Shown here: piece after piece, positions 8,503-15,217 of the stretch
Layout of the letters: each line of letters begins with the position of its first letter
How positions within the stretch are numbered: position 1 is the stretch's first letter
Assembly (NCBI GenBank): GCA_021775275.1
Contig: JAJFIE010000487.1
Location: forward strand, 1-15,217
Length of the DNA stretch: 15,217 nucleotides
Reading direction: 5' to 3'
DNA from: Rhodospirillales bacterium
GTDB lineage: Bacteria > Pseudomonadota > Alphaproteobacteria > Rhodospirillales > Casp-alpha2
Notes under the pieces: model-generated
The model's database searches: none
The model's input: only the letters and a program-made list of their open reading frames with translations
Told to the model about the DNA's origin: nothing
Program-made: the position numbers and the translations under genes

Positions 8503-10725
8503 CTACATAAAACTATAAGGGTCCACGTCAATCTGAACGCGAACCTTTTTCGGGATGGTGGTCCTGGCAATCCATTTTTTTAACAGCGATTGCACGGCGA
8601 TGTCCTTGCGAGCCTTGAGCAGCAACCGCCGGCGGTGGCGGCCTCGCAGCAGGGCGATGGGCGCGGGCGCGGGGCCGAATACCTGCACGCCATCCATGTG
8701 AGGCGCAGCGCGACCCAGAGCCGTTGCGGCACGGCTGACGGCTGCCTCGTCACTGCCGGAGACGATGAGCGCCGCCAACCTGCCGAACGGTGGCATACCC
8801 ATGGCTTTGCGGGCTTCGGTCTCGACGGAAAGAAACTGGTCCCGGTCACCGGCAGCAATTGCCGTCATGACCGGATGATCCGGCAGGTAGGTTTGCAGCA
8901 TGACGCGGCCCGGATGAGCCGCCCGCCCGGCTCGCCCGGCAACCTGATAGAGCAATTGATAGGTGCGTTCCGCCGCGCGCAGGTCGCCGCCGGATAATCC
9001 CAGATCGGCATCGACCACGCCAACCAGTGTGAGCAGGGGGAAGTGATAACCCTTGGCGACGATCTGGGTGCCGATGATCAGGTCCACATCATGGTCTTCA
9101 ATGGCGCGTACAAGTTCTTCGGCGGCCCGTGGGCTTTGCAGGGTATCGCTGGCGGCGATTACATAACGGATATCCGGGAACAGGGTCGAGATTTCTTCCG
9201 CCAGTCGTTCCACGCCGGGTCCACAGGCGGCAAATTTCCCCGCGACCTCGCATTCGGGGCATTTCTCCGGCACCGGTGGCGAGAAACCACAATGATGACA
9301 CTGCAACTTACCGAGCAGGCGGTGCTCTACCAGCCATGCCGTGCAGTTGGGGCATTGCAGGCGGTGGCCACAGGCACGGCACAGCGTCAGTGGCGCATAG
9401 CCCCGACGGTTCAAATACAGCATGGCCTGTTCGTTTTTGGCGAACACGTTGCCCAAAGCGTCTTGCAGTGCGCCGGAAATCCAGCGCGTGGCCGGTAGTT
9501 TCTCGATCCGCATATCGATCACATCGATTTGCGGCAGCGCCGCCCCGCTGTGGCGCTCCGGCAGGTGCAGCAGATCGTAGCGCCCGGATGCGGCATTCAC
9601 CGCTGTTTCCAGCGATGGCGTGGCGGAGGCCAGAACGATGGGAATATGGCCAATCTGTGCGCGCACCACGGCCATGTCGCGGGCGTTATAGATGACGCCA
9701 TCTTCCTGTTTATAGGCCGCATCGTGTTCTTCGTCAGCGATAATGAGGCCCAAATCCGGAAACGGCAGATACAGCGCCGAGCGTGCGCCGACGATGACCG
9801 ATGCATGGCCGCGCGAAACCATGCGCCAGATTTCACGGCGCTGGGCGCGGGTCAGATCGGAATGCCATTCCAGGGACCTGACGCCGAAGCGGGCTTCAAA
9901 CCGTTTACGCCACTGTGCGCCAAGGGCGATTTCCGGCAGTAGCACCAGCGCCTGTTTTCCTTGTCTGAGCGCCGTGGCGATGGCTTCGAAATAGACCTCG
10001 GTCTTGCCCGATCCCGGAACGCCGTCGAGAACATGGACGCCAAATGAGTGAGCGGTCACAGCCTGCATCAGATGATCGGCGGCGGCTTGCTGATCGGGGG
10101 ACAAATCCGGACCTTTCTGGTCCGGGTTTGGCGCGGGTGGTGGCGGTGCGCTCAGACTCAGGGTCTGTATCACACCGGTATCCTTCAAGCCCTTGACCAC
10201 GCCCGTGCCGGTTCCCGCTTCCTTCGCCAGTTCCGAGAGCAGACGCGGTGGCCCGCCGGTCAGTACGGCGATGACGCGCGCCCGTGCCGGCGTGGCGCGA
10301 AAGGTTGGCGGATCAGGGGCGAGGGCATAGGCAATGACGGGTTTGGGTGGATCAATGGCCTTGGGCACACTCATCACCATGCGCAGGACCGCACCCGGTG
10401 AGGCCATGGTATAGCGCGACACCCAGGCGATGAATTCCAGCGATTGGTCAGGCAGAGGCGGGAAGTCTGGCCGGGCAATGACGGACTTGAGCCTGCGCTC
10501 CGCCACACCGCCGTCATCCACGCCGGTGCCTGCTCCCCACACCACGCCACGGGCCACACGGGGGCCTAACGGAACATCGACAAAATCTCCCCGGGAAAGA
10601 ATCATGCCTTCCGGAACGCCATAGTCGTAGGCGCTGGCGAGAGGTAGGGGTAGTAGGACGGCCACACGTTCACCCCCAATATATTGGGTTTTTTCGGTTG
10701 CGGAACTGGTATCGCCCTCGGTCAT
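8503..10725 (-). CDS. priA: Primosomal protein N' (replication restart helicase PriA)
   Basis: PriA is the 3'-to-5' DNA helicase that restarts stalled replication forks. The 740-residue length is normal. An N-terminal DNA-binding part (VAVLLPLPLASAYDYGVPEG, about 21-40) is followed by a helicase core with Walker A GVPGSGKT at 235-242 and DEEH at 331-334. The zinc-binding insert has all eight cysteines at 449, 452, 458, 461, 476, 479, 489 and 492. Later motifs include GTQIVAKGYHFP (552-563) and QVAGRAGRA (594-602), and the protein ends VQIDVDPYSFM as in the family. A Pro-rich linker at about 193-203 (SAPPPPAPNPD) separates the N-terminal part from the helicase core. No strong ribosome binding site precedes the ATG at 10725. 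It faces the dioxygenase tail to tail and DUF484 head to head. Confidence 0.97.
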   Translation of the reverse strand: MTEGDTSSATEKTQYIGGERVAVLLPLPLASAYDYGVPEGMILSRGDFVDVPLGPRVARGVVWGAGTGVDDGGVAERRLKSVIARPDFPPLPDQSLEFIAWVSRYTMASPGAVLRMVMSVPKAIDPPKPVIAYALAPDPPTFRATPARARVIAVLTGGPPRLLSELAKEAGTGTGVVKGLKDTGVIQTLSLSAPPPPAPNPDQKGPDLSPDQQAAADHLMQAVTAHSFGVHVLDGVPGSGKTEVYFEAIATALRQGKQALVLLPEIALGAQWRKRFEARFGVRSLEWHSDLTRAQRREIWRMVSRGHASVIVGARSALYLPFPDLGLIIADEEHDAAYKQEDGVIYNARDMAVVRAQIGHIPIVLASATPSLETAVNAASGRYDLLHLPERHSGAALPQIDVIDMRIEKLPATRWISGALQDALGNVFAKNEQAMLYLNRRGYAPLTLCRACGHRLQCPNCTAWLVEHRLLGKLQCHHCGFSPPVPEKCPECEVAGKFAACGPGVERLAEEISTLFPDIRYVIAASDTLQSPRAAEELVRAIEDHDVDLIIGTQIVAKGYHFPLLTLVGVVDADLGLSGGDLRAAERTYQLLYQVAGRAGRAAHPGRVMLQTYLPDHPVMTAIAAGDRDQFLSVETEARKAMGMPPFGRLAALIVSGSDEAAVSRAATALGRAAPHMDGVQVFGPAPAPIALLRGRHRRRLLLKARKDIAVQSLLKKWIARTTIPKKVRVQIDVDPYSFM

Positions 10726-10748
10726 GGTCTACACTTTAGCGGTTCTGG

Positions 10749-10801
10749 TTGACGGGTCGAGCGGGTTTTCCTCGATCTTCCCCGAAGCGGATCGAATTTT
10801 T
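10749..10801 (+). promoter_or_regulatory. Hairpin-plus-T-run and possible -35 box between priA and DUF484
   Basis: TCGAT (10772-10776) pairs with ATCGA (10791-10795) and an inner CTTC pairs with GAAG, with a 3-base bulge. TTTTT follows at 10797-10801. On the plus strand this has the form of an intrinsic terminator, yet no plus-strand gene ends here. TTGACG at 10749-10754 could be a -35 for DUF484, but the matching -10 is poor. It may be an operator or an attenuator. Confidence 0.35.
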
Positions 10802-10827
10802 ACTCCAGGTAATCCGGACGAGGCGCT

Positions 10828-11553
10828 ATGACGGGGAATAACGAAGAACAAGTGGTCGGGCATGATGACGATGTGGAACAGCCGCGCGAGGCCGATGTCG
10901 TCCGTTATCTGCTGACCCATCCCGAATTCCTCGTCGATCATATTGAAATCCTGCGCCACATGGCGCCCCGCGAACAGTGGAGCGGCGAAGGGGTGGTTGA
11001 TCTGCAATCGGTCCTGATTGACCGTTCGCAGGAAGCCATCGGTGATTTGCGCTCGGCAGCGCAGAGCGTGATCGAGACCAGTCGTTCCAACATGTCCGTG
11101 CAGGCCCGTACCCACGCAGCGGTCCTGGCGCTGGTGGAAGCGGAAAGCTTCGAAGACATTGTTCGCATTGTCACCCAGGACTGGCCGCATTCACTGGATG
11201 TGGATGTGGTTTCACTGGGGTTCGAATATTCCCGCGCGCCCTTTCCGGCGTTGGTCAATCCTGATCTCAGGCAATTGCCGCTCGGCACCATCCGCCAGAT
11301 TTTGGGACCGGACCTGAATGTCCGCCTGTTTGGCGAGATGATTGACGATGGCACGGTGTTCGGTGAAGGCGCCGGGCTGGCCCACACGGCGGCGCTGGCG
11401 CGCATCGATGCAGGGTTCGAAACGCCCCCCGGGCTGCTGGCGCTGGGCGCGCGCGAAGACACCTTCGGCCCCGGTCAGGGGACCGAGCTGATTTCCTTCC
11501 TGTCCGCCGTGCTGGCGATCACCGTGCGGCAATGTCTGACCCGCAGGCCCTGA
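10828..11553 (+). CDS. DUF484 family protein
   Basis: The 241-residue product belongs to the DUF484 family, soluble proteins with a GAF-like fold and no agreed biochemical function. The characteristic N-terminus is present: DVVRYLLTHPEFLVDHIEIL at about 23-42, then VVDLQSVLIDRSQEAI and a helical connector to a GAF-like domain with LGFEYSRAPFP and LLALGAREDTFGPGQGTELISF. GAGG lies 4 bases before the ATG. Its 3' end overlaps xerC by 22 bp, and DUF484-xerC pairing is conserved in proteobacteria, which suggests a shared role in chromosome maintenance. It is divergent from priA. The family is confident, the role is not known. Confidence 0.9.
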   Translation: MTGNNEEQVVGHDDDVEQPREADVVRYLLTHPEFLVDHIEILRHMAPREQWSGEGVVDLQSVLIDRSQEAIGDLRSAAQSVIETSRSNMSVQARTHAAVLALVEAESFEDIVRIVTQDWPHSLDVDVVSLGFEYSRAPFPALVNPDLRQLPLGTIRQILGPDLNVRLFGEMIDDGTVFGEGAGLAHTAALARIDAGFETPPGLLALGAREDTFGPGQGTELISFLSAVLAITVRQCLTRRP

Positions 11554-12491
11554 TCGAAGGGATCGCCGCCCAACCGGCTGTGCGCCGGGCGGCGGAGGAC
11601 TGGTATGCGTGGCTGGCGCACGAGCGCCGGTTGTCCCCCAACACGCTGGACGGCTATACCCGCGACCTGACCGGGTTCATGGCCTTTCTGGCGGCACATC
11701 TGGGGTTCCCGCCTGGCCTTCGCGATCTGGAAACCCTGCGTAGCGCTGATTTCAGAAGCTATCTGGCTAATCTGGGAAACCGCGGCCTGTCACGCACCTC
11801 GACCGCCCGCGCCATCGCGGCCTTACGCAGTTTGTTCCGCTTTCTCGACCGGCGGGGCATCATCTCCAACGCCGCCGCCAGCGCCCTTCGCACACCCAAG
11901 ATTCCCAAAACCGTGCCCAAGGCGCTGGACAAGGCAGAGGCGGCGGAAGTCATGGATGCCATTGGGGAACTCAGCGACAAGCCATGGGTGGCGGCGCGTG
12001 ATACGGCGGTGATGCTGTTGTTGTACGGTTGCGGCCTGCGCATCGGCGAAGCGCTGGGACTAAACCGTGAGAATGCGCCGGAACAGGGCGTCATGCGTGT
12101 TCGCGGCAAGGGAAACAAGGAACGCATGGTGCCGGTTTTGCCATTGGTTGCGGAGGCCGTTGCCGCCTATCTGGATGTCTGCCCCTATGACAAGGGCAGG
12201 GATGGTCCCCTGTTTTTCGGCGTTCAGGGCAAACGCCTGAATGCCCGCGCCATTCAGGACCGCATGCAGAAATTACGAATTTCTCTCAGATTACCGGAAA
12301 CCGCGACGCCTCACGCGCTCCGCCACAGTTTCGCCACCCACCTGCTTGCCGGTGGCGGTGATCTGCGCACCATTCAGGAACTGCTGGGCCATGCGTCCCT
12401 GTCGACGACACAACGCTATACGGATGTGGATTCGGCGCATATTCAGGCGGTTTATAATACGACACATCCCCGTGCACGAATGCGTGAATAG
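11532..12491 (+). CDS. xerC: Tyrosine recombinase XerC
   Basis: This 319-residue site-specific recombinase would resolve chromosome dimers at dif together with XerD. The N-terminal core-binding domain (AEDWYAWLAHERRLSPNTL, about 21-39) is followed by the catalytic domain. All catalytic residues are visible: Arg170 in GCGLRIGEAL, Lys193 in RGKGNKER, His261 and Arg264 in HALRHSFATH, His287 in LGHASL, and nucleophile Tyr296 in TTQRYTDVD. The family-typical end AVYNTTHPRA is present. I call it XerC and not XerD from the overlapping upstream DUF484 gene, as in gammaproteobacterial DUF484-xerC pairs. No ribosome binding site is obvious at the ATG, consistent with translational coupling. Its 3' end has a degenerate second copy 488 bp downstream. 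Confidence 0.93.
   Translation: MSDPQALIEGIAAQPAVRRAAEDWYAWLAHERRLSPNTLDGYTRDLTGFMAFLAAHLGFPPGLRDLETLRSADFRSYLANLGNRGLSRTSTARAIAALRSLFRFLDRRGIISNAAASALRTPKIPKTVPKALDKAEAAEVMDAIGELSDKPWVAARDTAVMLLLYGCGLRIGEALGLNRENAPEQGVMRVRGKGNKERMVPVLPLVAEAVAAYLDVCPYDKGRDGPLFFGVQGKRLNARAIQDRMQKLRISLRLPETATPHALRHSFATHLLAGGGDLRTIQELLGHASLSTTQRYTDVDSAHIQAVYNTTHPRARMRE
12422..12486 (+). repeat. Direct repeat copy 1: 3' end of xerC
   Basis: This is the functional 3' end of xerC, encoding DVDSAHIQAVYNTTHPRA. By hand alignment, 12422-12470 matches 12910-12958 at 37 of 49 positions without gaps. The match weakens (8 of 16) over the next 16 bases. Confidence 0.8.
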
Positions 12492-12574
12492 AAGTCGGAG
12501 CATGATCGCGTCGGGGCAGATACCTTGCGACGCATCAACAGATGCTTGCATGCAGAGTACTGGAGGAGGATTGA

Positions 12575-12862
12575 ATGTTAAATCTTTGGAGGAATCTCGG
12601 GCTGGGGTCTTTTGCGGTCATCATCGTCACCTTTATCCTTTTTGTCGTCGCTCTTTTTGTGAAAGGGTTCACGCATGACCTGTTGCTGGAGTCCGCAGTT
12701 TTTCTCGTTTCGGTTAAATTGATCATTTTGACCTATCAAAACAATCTGGGCGTTCAGTCCATAGAGAAGAAACTTGATCTTATTTTGAGCGAGGAAGAGC
12801 ATCTTGAAAAAGCTATCGCCGCCTTGCAGCATGGCAATACGGCAAGTTCAGGAAACACCTGA
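12575..12862 (+). CDS. Small two-helix membrane protein, unrecognised
   Basis: I do not recognise a named family. The 95-residue product has two predicted membrane segments (about 11-30, with FAVIIVTFILFVVALFV, and about 36-54, with LLLESAVFLVSVKLIILTY). A charged amphipathic helix follows (SIEKKLDLILSEEEHLEKAI, about 62-81). The layout recalls small permease-like proteins whose second helix leads into a KLDELI-type helix, such as low-affinity iron permease relatives, but the likeness is weak. GGAGGAGG about 6 bases before the ATG is a very strong ribosome binding site. The gene is visibly AT-richer than xerC and the aminotransferase. It lies between two copies of the xerC 3' end, which hints at an inserted segment. 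Confidence 0.7.
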   Translation: MLNLWRNLGLGSFAVIIVTFILFVVALFVKGFTHDLLLESAVFLVSVKLIILTYQNNLGVQSIEKKLDLILSEEEHLEKAIAALQHGNTASSGNT

Positions 12863-12909
12863 TCCATTGGCAATCTCGGGGAGTGATCCGATGTTACAGC
12901 GCATGAACG

Positions 12910-12974
12910 GGAAGTGGGTCCGGCGTATCTTCCGGCGGTCTGTAATTCAACACGCCCCAGAGCGTGGATGGGCC
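12910..12974 (+). repeat. Direct repeat copy 2: degenerate relic of the xerC 3' end
   Basis: This non-coding stretch upstream of the Lrp gene matches the xerC 3' end at 37 of 49 ungapped positions. In the xerC frame it still reads LPAVCNSTRPRA, against IQAVYNTTHPRA in XerC. A weaker match extends to its left (an LQR triplet against TQR, offset by a 2-base insertion) and to its right. There is no recombinase gene attached to it, so it is a fragment. Confidence 0.7.
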
Positions 12975-13002
12975 AGGGCTCGTTGCAGGAGTATGATAAG
13001 CC

Positions 13003-13470
13003 ATGCGGCTTGACGATCGGGATATAAAAATCCTCTCGGTTTTGCAGACAGAAGGACGGATCACCAAGACCGAACTTGCTGCGCGCGTCAATCTTTCGCC
13101 AACGCCGTGTTGGGAACGGCTGAAGAAACTCGAAGACGCGGGTGTTATCGAAGGCTACGGAGCCCATGTCTCCCATACCTTGCTGGGGCCGTTGTCTGTT
13201 ATTTTCATGGAGGCTGAAATCGACAGCCACCGCGCCGAGGACTTCGCCCGTTTCGAGAAAGCGCTGGAGGATATTTCTGAGATCGTGGAATGCTGGGCCG
13301 TCGGCGGCGGCATTGATTATATGATCAAGTTTGTCTGCAAGGATGTTGATTCATACCAAAAGGTCGTCGATGGAATGTTGCAATCCGAGATCGGCCTGAA
13401 ACGTTATTACACCTACGTTGTGACCAAACCGGTCAAAAACTCTCCCAGCCCGCCGCTCACCGCACTTTAA
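13003..13470 (+). CDS. Lrp/AsnC family transcriptional regulator
   Basis: The 155-residue product is a DNA-binding Lrp/AsnC regulator. The winged helix-turn-helix is at about 4-50 (DDRDIKILSVLQTEGRITK, then TELAARVNLSPTPCWERLKKLE), and the ligand-binding RAM domain at about 63-142 carries AVGGGIDYMIKFVCKDVDSYQ. The SPTPCWERLKKLEDAGVI wording and the TYVVTKPVK ending remind me of the regulators of ectoine breakdown (DoeX type), but this is from memory. GCAGGAG lies about 13 bases before the ATG, a little far. The class-III aminotransferase begins 184 bp downstream on the same strand, so local control of it, as is common for this family, is likely. The ligand is unknown. Confidence 0.9.
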   Translation: MRLDDRDIKILSVLQTEGRITKTELAARVNLSPTPCWERLKKLEDAGVIEGYGAHVSHTLLGPLSVIFMEAEIDSHRAEDFARFEKALEDISEIVECWAVGGGIDYMIKFVCKDVDSYQKVVDGMLQSEIGLKRYYTYVVTKPVKNSPSPPLTAL

Positions 13471-13613
13471 AAAACTGCAAAACCTGGCTCCGCGAATGTT
13501 GGCAGGGCGTGAAACTCTCTGATTATGGCCCCTATGGCGAGGAATTTTCGTATTTTCTCCGGACTTTAAACGCACCCTCTGACCGTCAGCACGTACCTTG
13601 TCACCAGGGATAT

Positions 13614-13632
13614 AACCCGCTACCGCCGGGTT
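13614..13632 (+). repeat. Hairpin in the aminotransferase leader
   Basis: AACCCG (13614-13619) pairs with CGGGTT (13627-13632) around a 7-base loop. It ends about 10 bases before the Shine-Dalgarno (ACAGGAGAA) of the aminotransferase. No T-run follows, so it is not a terminator. It could modulate translation or be chance. Confidence 0.3.
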
Positions 13633-13654
13633 GCCGGAGTGACAGGAGAATTCA

Positions 13655-15031
13655 ATGCTCAGAAACGACCAGCTTGATCAATGGGACCGTGAAAATTTCT
13701 TTCATCCATCGACCCACCTGGCACAGTTCGCCCGTGGTGACATGCCGAGCCGGATCATCACCGGTGGTGACGGCGTTTACATCATGGATCGTGACGGCAA
13801 TAAGCTGCTCGACGCGTTTGCCGGGTTGTATTGCGTTAATATCGGCTACGGTCGCCAGGAGGTTGCCGACGCTATCGCCAAACAGGCGCAGGAGCTGGCC
13901 TATTACCACGCCTATGTGGGGCATGGCACGGAGGCTTCGATCACGCTGGCCCAAATGATTATTGAGCGGGCCCCAAAAAACATGAGCCGGGTGTATTTCG
14001 GCCTCTCCGGTTCCGACGCCAATGAAACCAATATCAAGACGGTGTGGTACTACAACAACGTGCTCGGTCGGCCCGAGAAAAAGAAGATTATTTCCCGCTG
14101 GCGTGGTTATCACGGCTCCGGGCTGATGACCGGCTCGCTGACCGGGCTTGACCTGTTTCACAAACAGTTCGATTTACCGTTGTCGCAGGCGATCCATACC
14201 GAGGCGCCCTATTACTTCCGCCGCGCCGATGCGGCCATGAGCGAAGCGGCGTTTTCTGCCCATTGCGCGGAAAAGCTTGAAGAACTCATTCTTGCCGAAG
14301 GCCCGGATACCGTCGCCGCATTCATTGGCGAGCCGGTCCTGGGGACCGGCGGGCTGGTGCCGCCACCGGCCGGGTATTGGGCAGCCATCCAGGAGGTCTT
14401 GAGGAAATACGATATTCTGCTGATCGTTGATGAAGTGGTGACGGGCTTTGGCCGTCTGGGATCCATGTTCGGATCCGACCACTATGGCATCGAAGCGGAC
14501 ATCATCACCTGCGCCAAAGGTCTGACGTCGGCTTATGCGCCGCTTTCTGCTTCTATCGTCTCAAACAGGGTCTGGAAAATTCTGGAACAGGGAACGGATG
14601 AGTTTGGGCCCATCGGGCATGGTTGGACCTATTCCGCTCATCCAATTTGTGCAGCGGCGGGGGTCGCAAATCTGAAACTCATCGACAGTCTGGGGTTGAT
14701 CGCGAATGCGGGCGCGACGGGGGCCTACCTCAAGACGTCAATGCTGGGTGCCATTGGCGAGCATCCAAATGTCGGTGAGATCAGGGGGGAAGGCCTGATG
14801 CTGGCGGTAGAATTGGTGGCAGATCGGGATAATCGTGCATTCTACGATCCTGATCTGACCATAGGGGCAAAAGTCGCTGCCGCACTGCTCAAACGGGGTG
14901 TTATCGCCCGCGCCATGCCACAGGGCGACATCGTTGGTTTCGCGCCACCATTGTGCCTGACAACAGAAGAAGCTGATATCGTCGTGGACGCCATGAAGGA
15001 GGCTGTTCAGGAAATCTGCTCCAACACCTGA
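13655..15031 (+). CDS. Class-III PLP-dependent aminotransferase (omega type)
   Basis: The 458-residue product is a fold-type-I, class-III transaminase that moves an omega-amino group to a keto acid. Landmarks are DAFAGLYCVNIGYGR (53-67), the PLP phosphate loop SGSDANET (118-125), RGYHG (150-154), PLP-ring Asp259 in LLIVDEVVTGFGR, the Schiff-base Lys288 in TCAKGLTSAYAPL, and HGWTYSAHP (322-330). The closest proteins I recall are SpuC-like putrescine-pyruvate transaminases; diaminobutyrate transaminase of ectoine breakdown (DoeD) and taurine- or beta-alanine-pyruvate transaminases are alternatives. The substrate cannot be decided from sequence. ACAGGAGAA lies about 6 bases before the ATG. The Lrp regulator precedes it, and a likely terminator follows. 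Confidence 0.93.
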   Translation: MLRNDQLDQWDRENFFHPSTHLAQFARGDMPSRIITGGDGVYIMDRDGNKLLDAFAGLYCVNIGYGRQEVADAIAKQAQELAYYHAYVGHGTEASITLAQMIIERAPKNMSRVYFGLSGSDANETNIKTVWYYNNVLGRPEKKKIISRWRGYHGSGLMTGSLTGLDLFHKQFDLPLSQAIHTEAPYYFRRADAAMSEAAFSAHCAEKLEELILAEGPDTVAAFIGEPVLGTGGLVPPPAGYWAAIQEVLRKYDILLIVDEVVTGFGRLGSMFGSDHYGIEADIITCAKGLTSAYAPLSASIVSNRVWKILEQGTDEFGPIGHGWTYSAHPICAAAGVANLKLIDSLGLIANAGATGAYLKTSMLGAIGEHPNVGEIRGEGLMLAVELVADRDNRAFYDPDLTIGAKVAAALLKRGVIARAMPQGDIVGFAPPLCLTTEEADIVVDAMKEAVQEICSNT

Positions 15032-15123
15032 TTCGTGGGGCTGTGGAAGATGCCGGGCCGTGCGTCGCGTTCCATCACTTATCGGAAAGAAAGCGTTTTC
15101 ATCGCCGAAGGAGTTTGAGTAGG

Positions 15124-15184
15124 GTTCGGGCGTGACCGAAGCATATCAGGGAAATATCGGTTGGACTCACCCGAACAAATTTTT
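15124..15184 (+). terminator. Candidate terminator of the aminotransferase gene
   Basis: GTTCGGG-c-GTGA (15124-15135) pairs with TCACCCGAAC (15167-15176) with one bulged base. An inner ACCGA/TCGGT stem (15135-15139 and 15157-15161) lies within. A T5 run follows at 15180-15184. The enclosed span is long for an intrinsic terminator. I see no gene after 15031 to the end of the window. Confidence 0.5.
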
Positions 15185-15217
15185 ACCCTTACGGAAAAAC
15201 GCAGGGAAGCGCCGGGC

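Noticed and set aside
11532..12491. A phage or integron integrase instead of XerC.
   Set aside because: Length, compact catalytic domain and the overlapping DUF484 gene all fit the housekeeping recombinase; no phage genes are near.
13541..13564. GGAATTTTCGTATTTTCTCC as an Lrp operator upstream of the aminotransferase.
   Set aside because: Only the outer three bases pair well, so the symmetry is too weak to claim, although the AT-rich centre would suit an Lrp-type site.

Overview
The window looks like a chromosomal segment of an alphaproteobacterium, most likely near Rhodospirillales. The reasons are a five-gene F1 operon in the order atpH-atpA-atpG-atpD-atpC with no F0 genes, priA next to that operon, a DUF484-xerC pair, moderately high GC, and a response regulator with a GPDRR tail of a kind I associate with alphaproteobacteria. 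This placement is an inference from gene order and protein resemblance.

Layout, left to right. Positions 32-634 (minus) encode a periplasmic mono-heme cytochrome c with a His-rich tail, preceded by an FNR-like dyad. Positions 749-1183 (minus) encode a YqaA-type small membrane protein. Positions 1265-6150 (minus) are the complete F1 sector of ATP synthase, transcribed atpH to atpC and followed by a hairpin terminator at about 1202-1238. Positions 6151-6557 carry no convincing gene but hold several dyads and stem-loops. Two plus-strand genes follow: a receiver-only response regulator (6558-7277) and a TauD/TfdA-type dioxygenase (7453-8490), separated by a gap with a perfect 14-bp tandem repeat. 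priA (8503-10725, minus) meets the dioxygenase tail to tail. A 102-bp divergent region then leads to DUF484 (10828-11553) and xerC (11532-12491), which overlap by 22 bp. Next come a 95-residue, two-helix membrane protein (12575-12862), an Lrp/AsnC regulator (13003-13470), and a class-III PLP aminotransferase (13655-15031) ending in a likely terminator at 15124-15184.

How the genes work together. The F1 genes form one energy-conversion operon. PriA (replication restart) and XerC (chromosome dimer resolution) are housekeeping genes that often lie near it. The Lrp regulator and aminotransferase probably form a local amine or amino-acid catabolic unit; a polyamine or diaminobutyrate substrate is a guess. 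The response regulator and dioxygenase lie between atpH and priA and look like a later insertion into a conserved neighbourhood.

I see no dramatic new multi-gene system. The most unusual item is a degenerate second copy of the 3' end of xerC (about 12910-12974, offset 488 bp from the original). The two copies bracket the AT-richer small membrane-protein gene, as if a small element had entered at the end of xerC.
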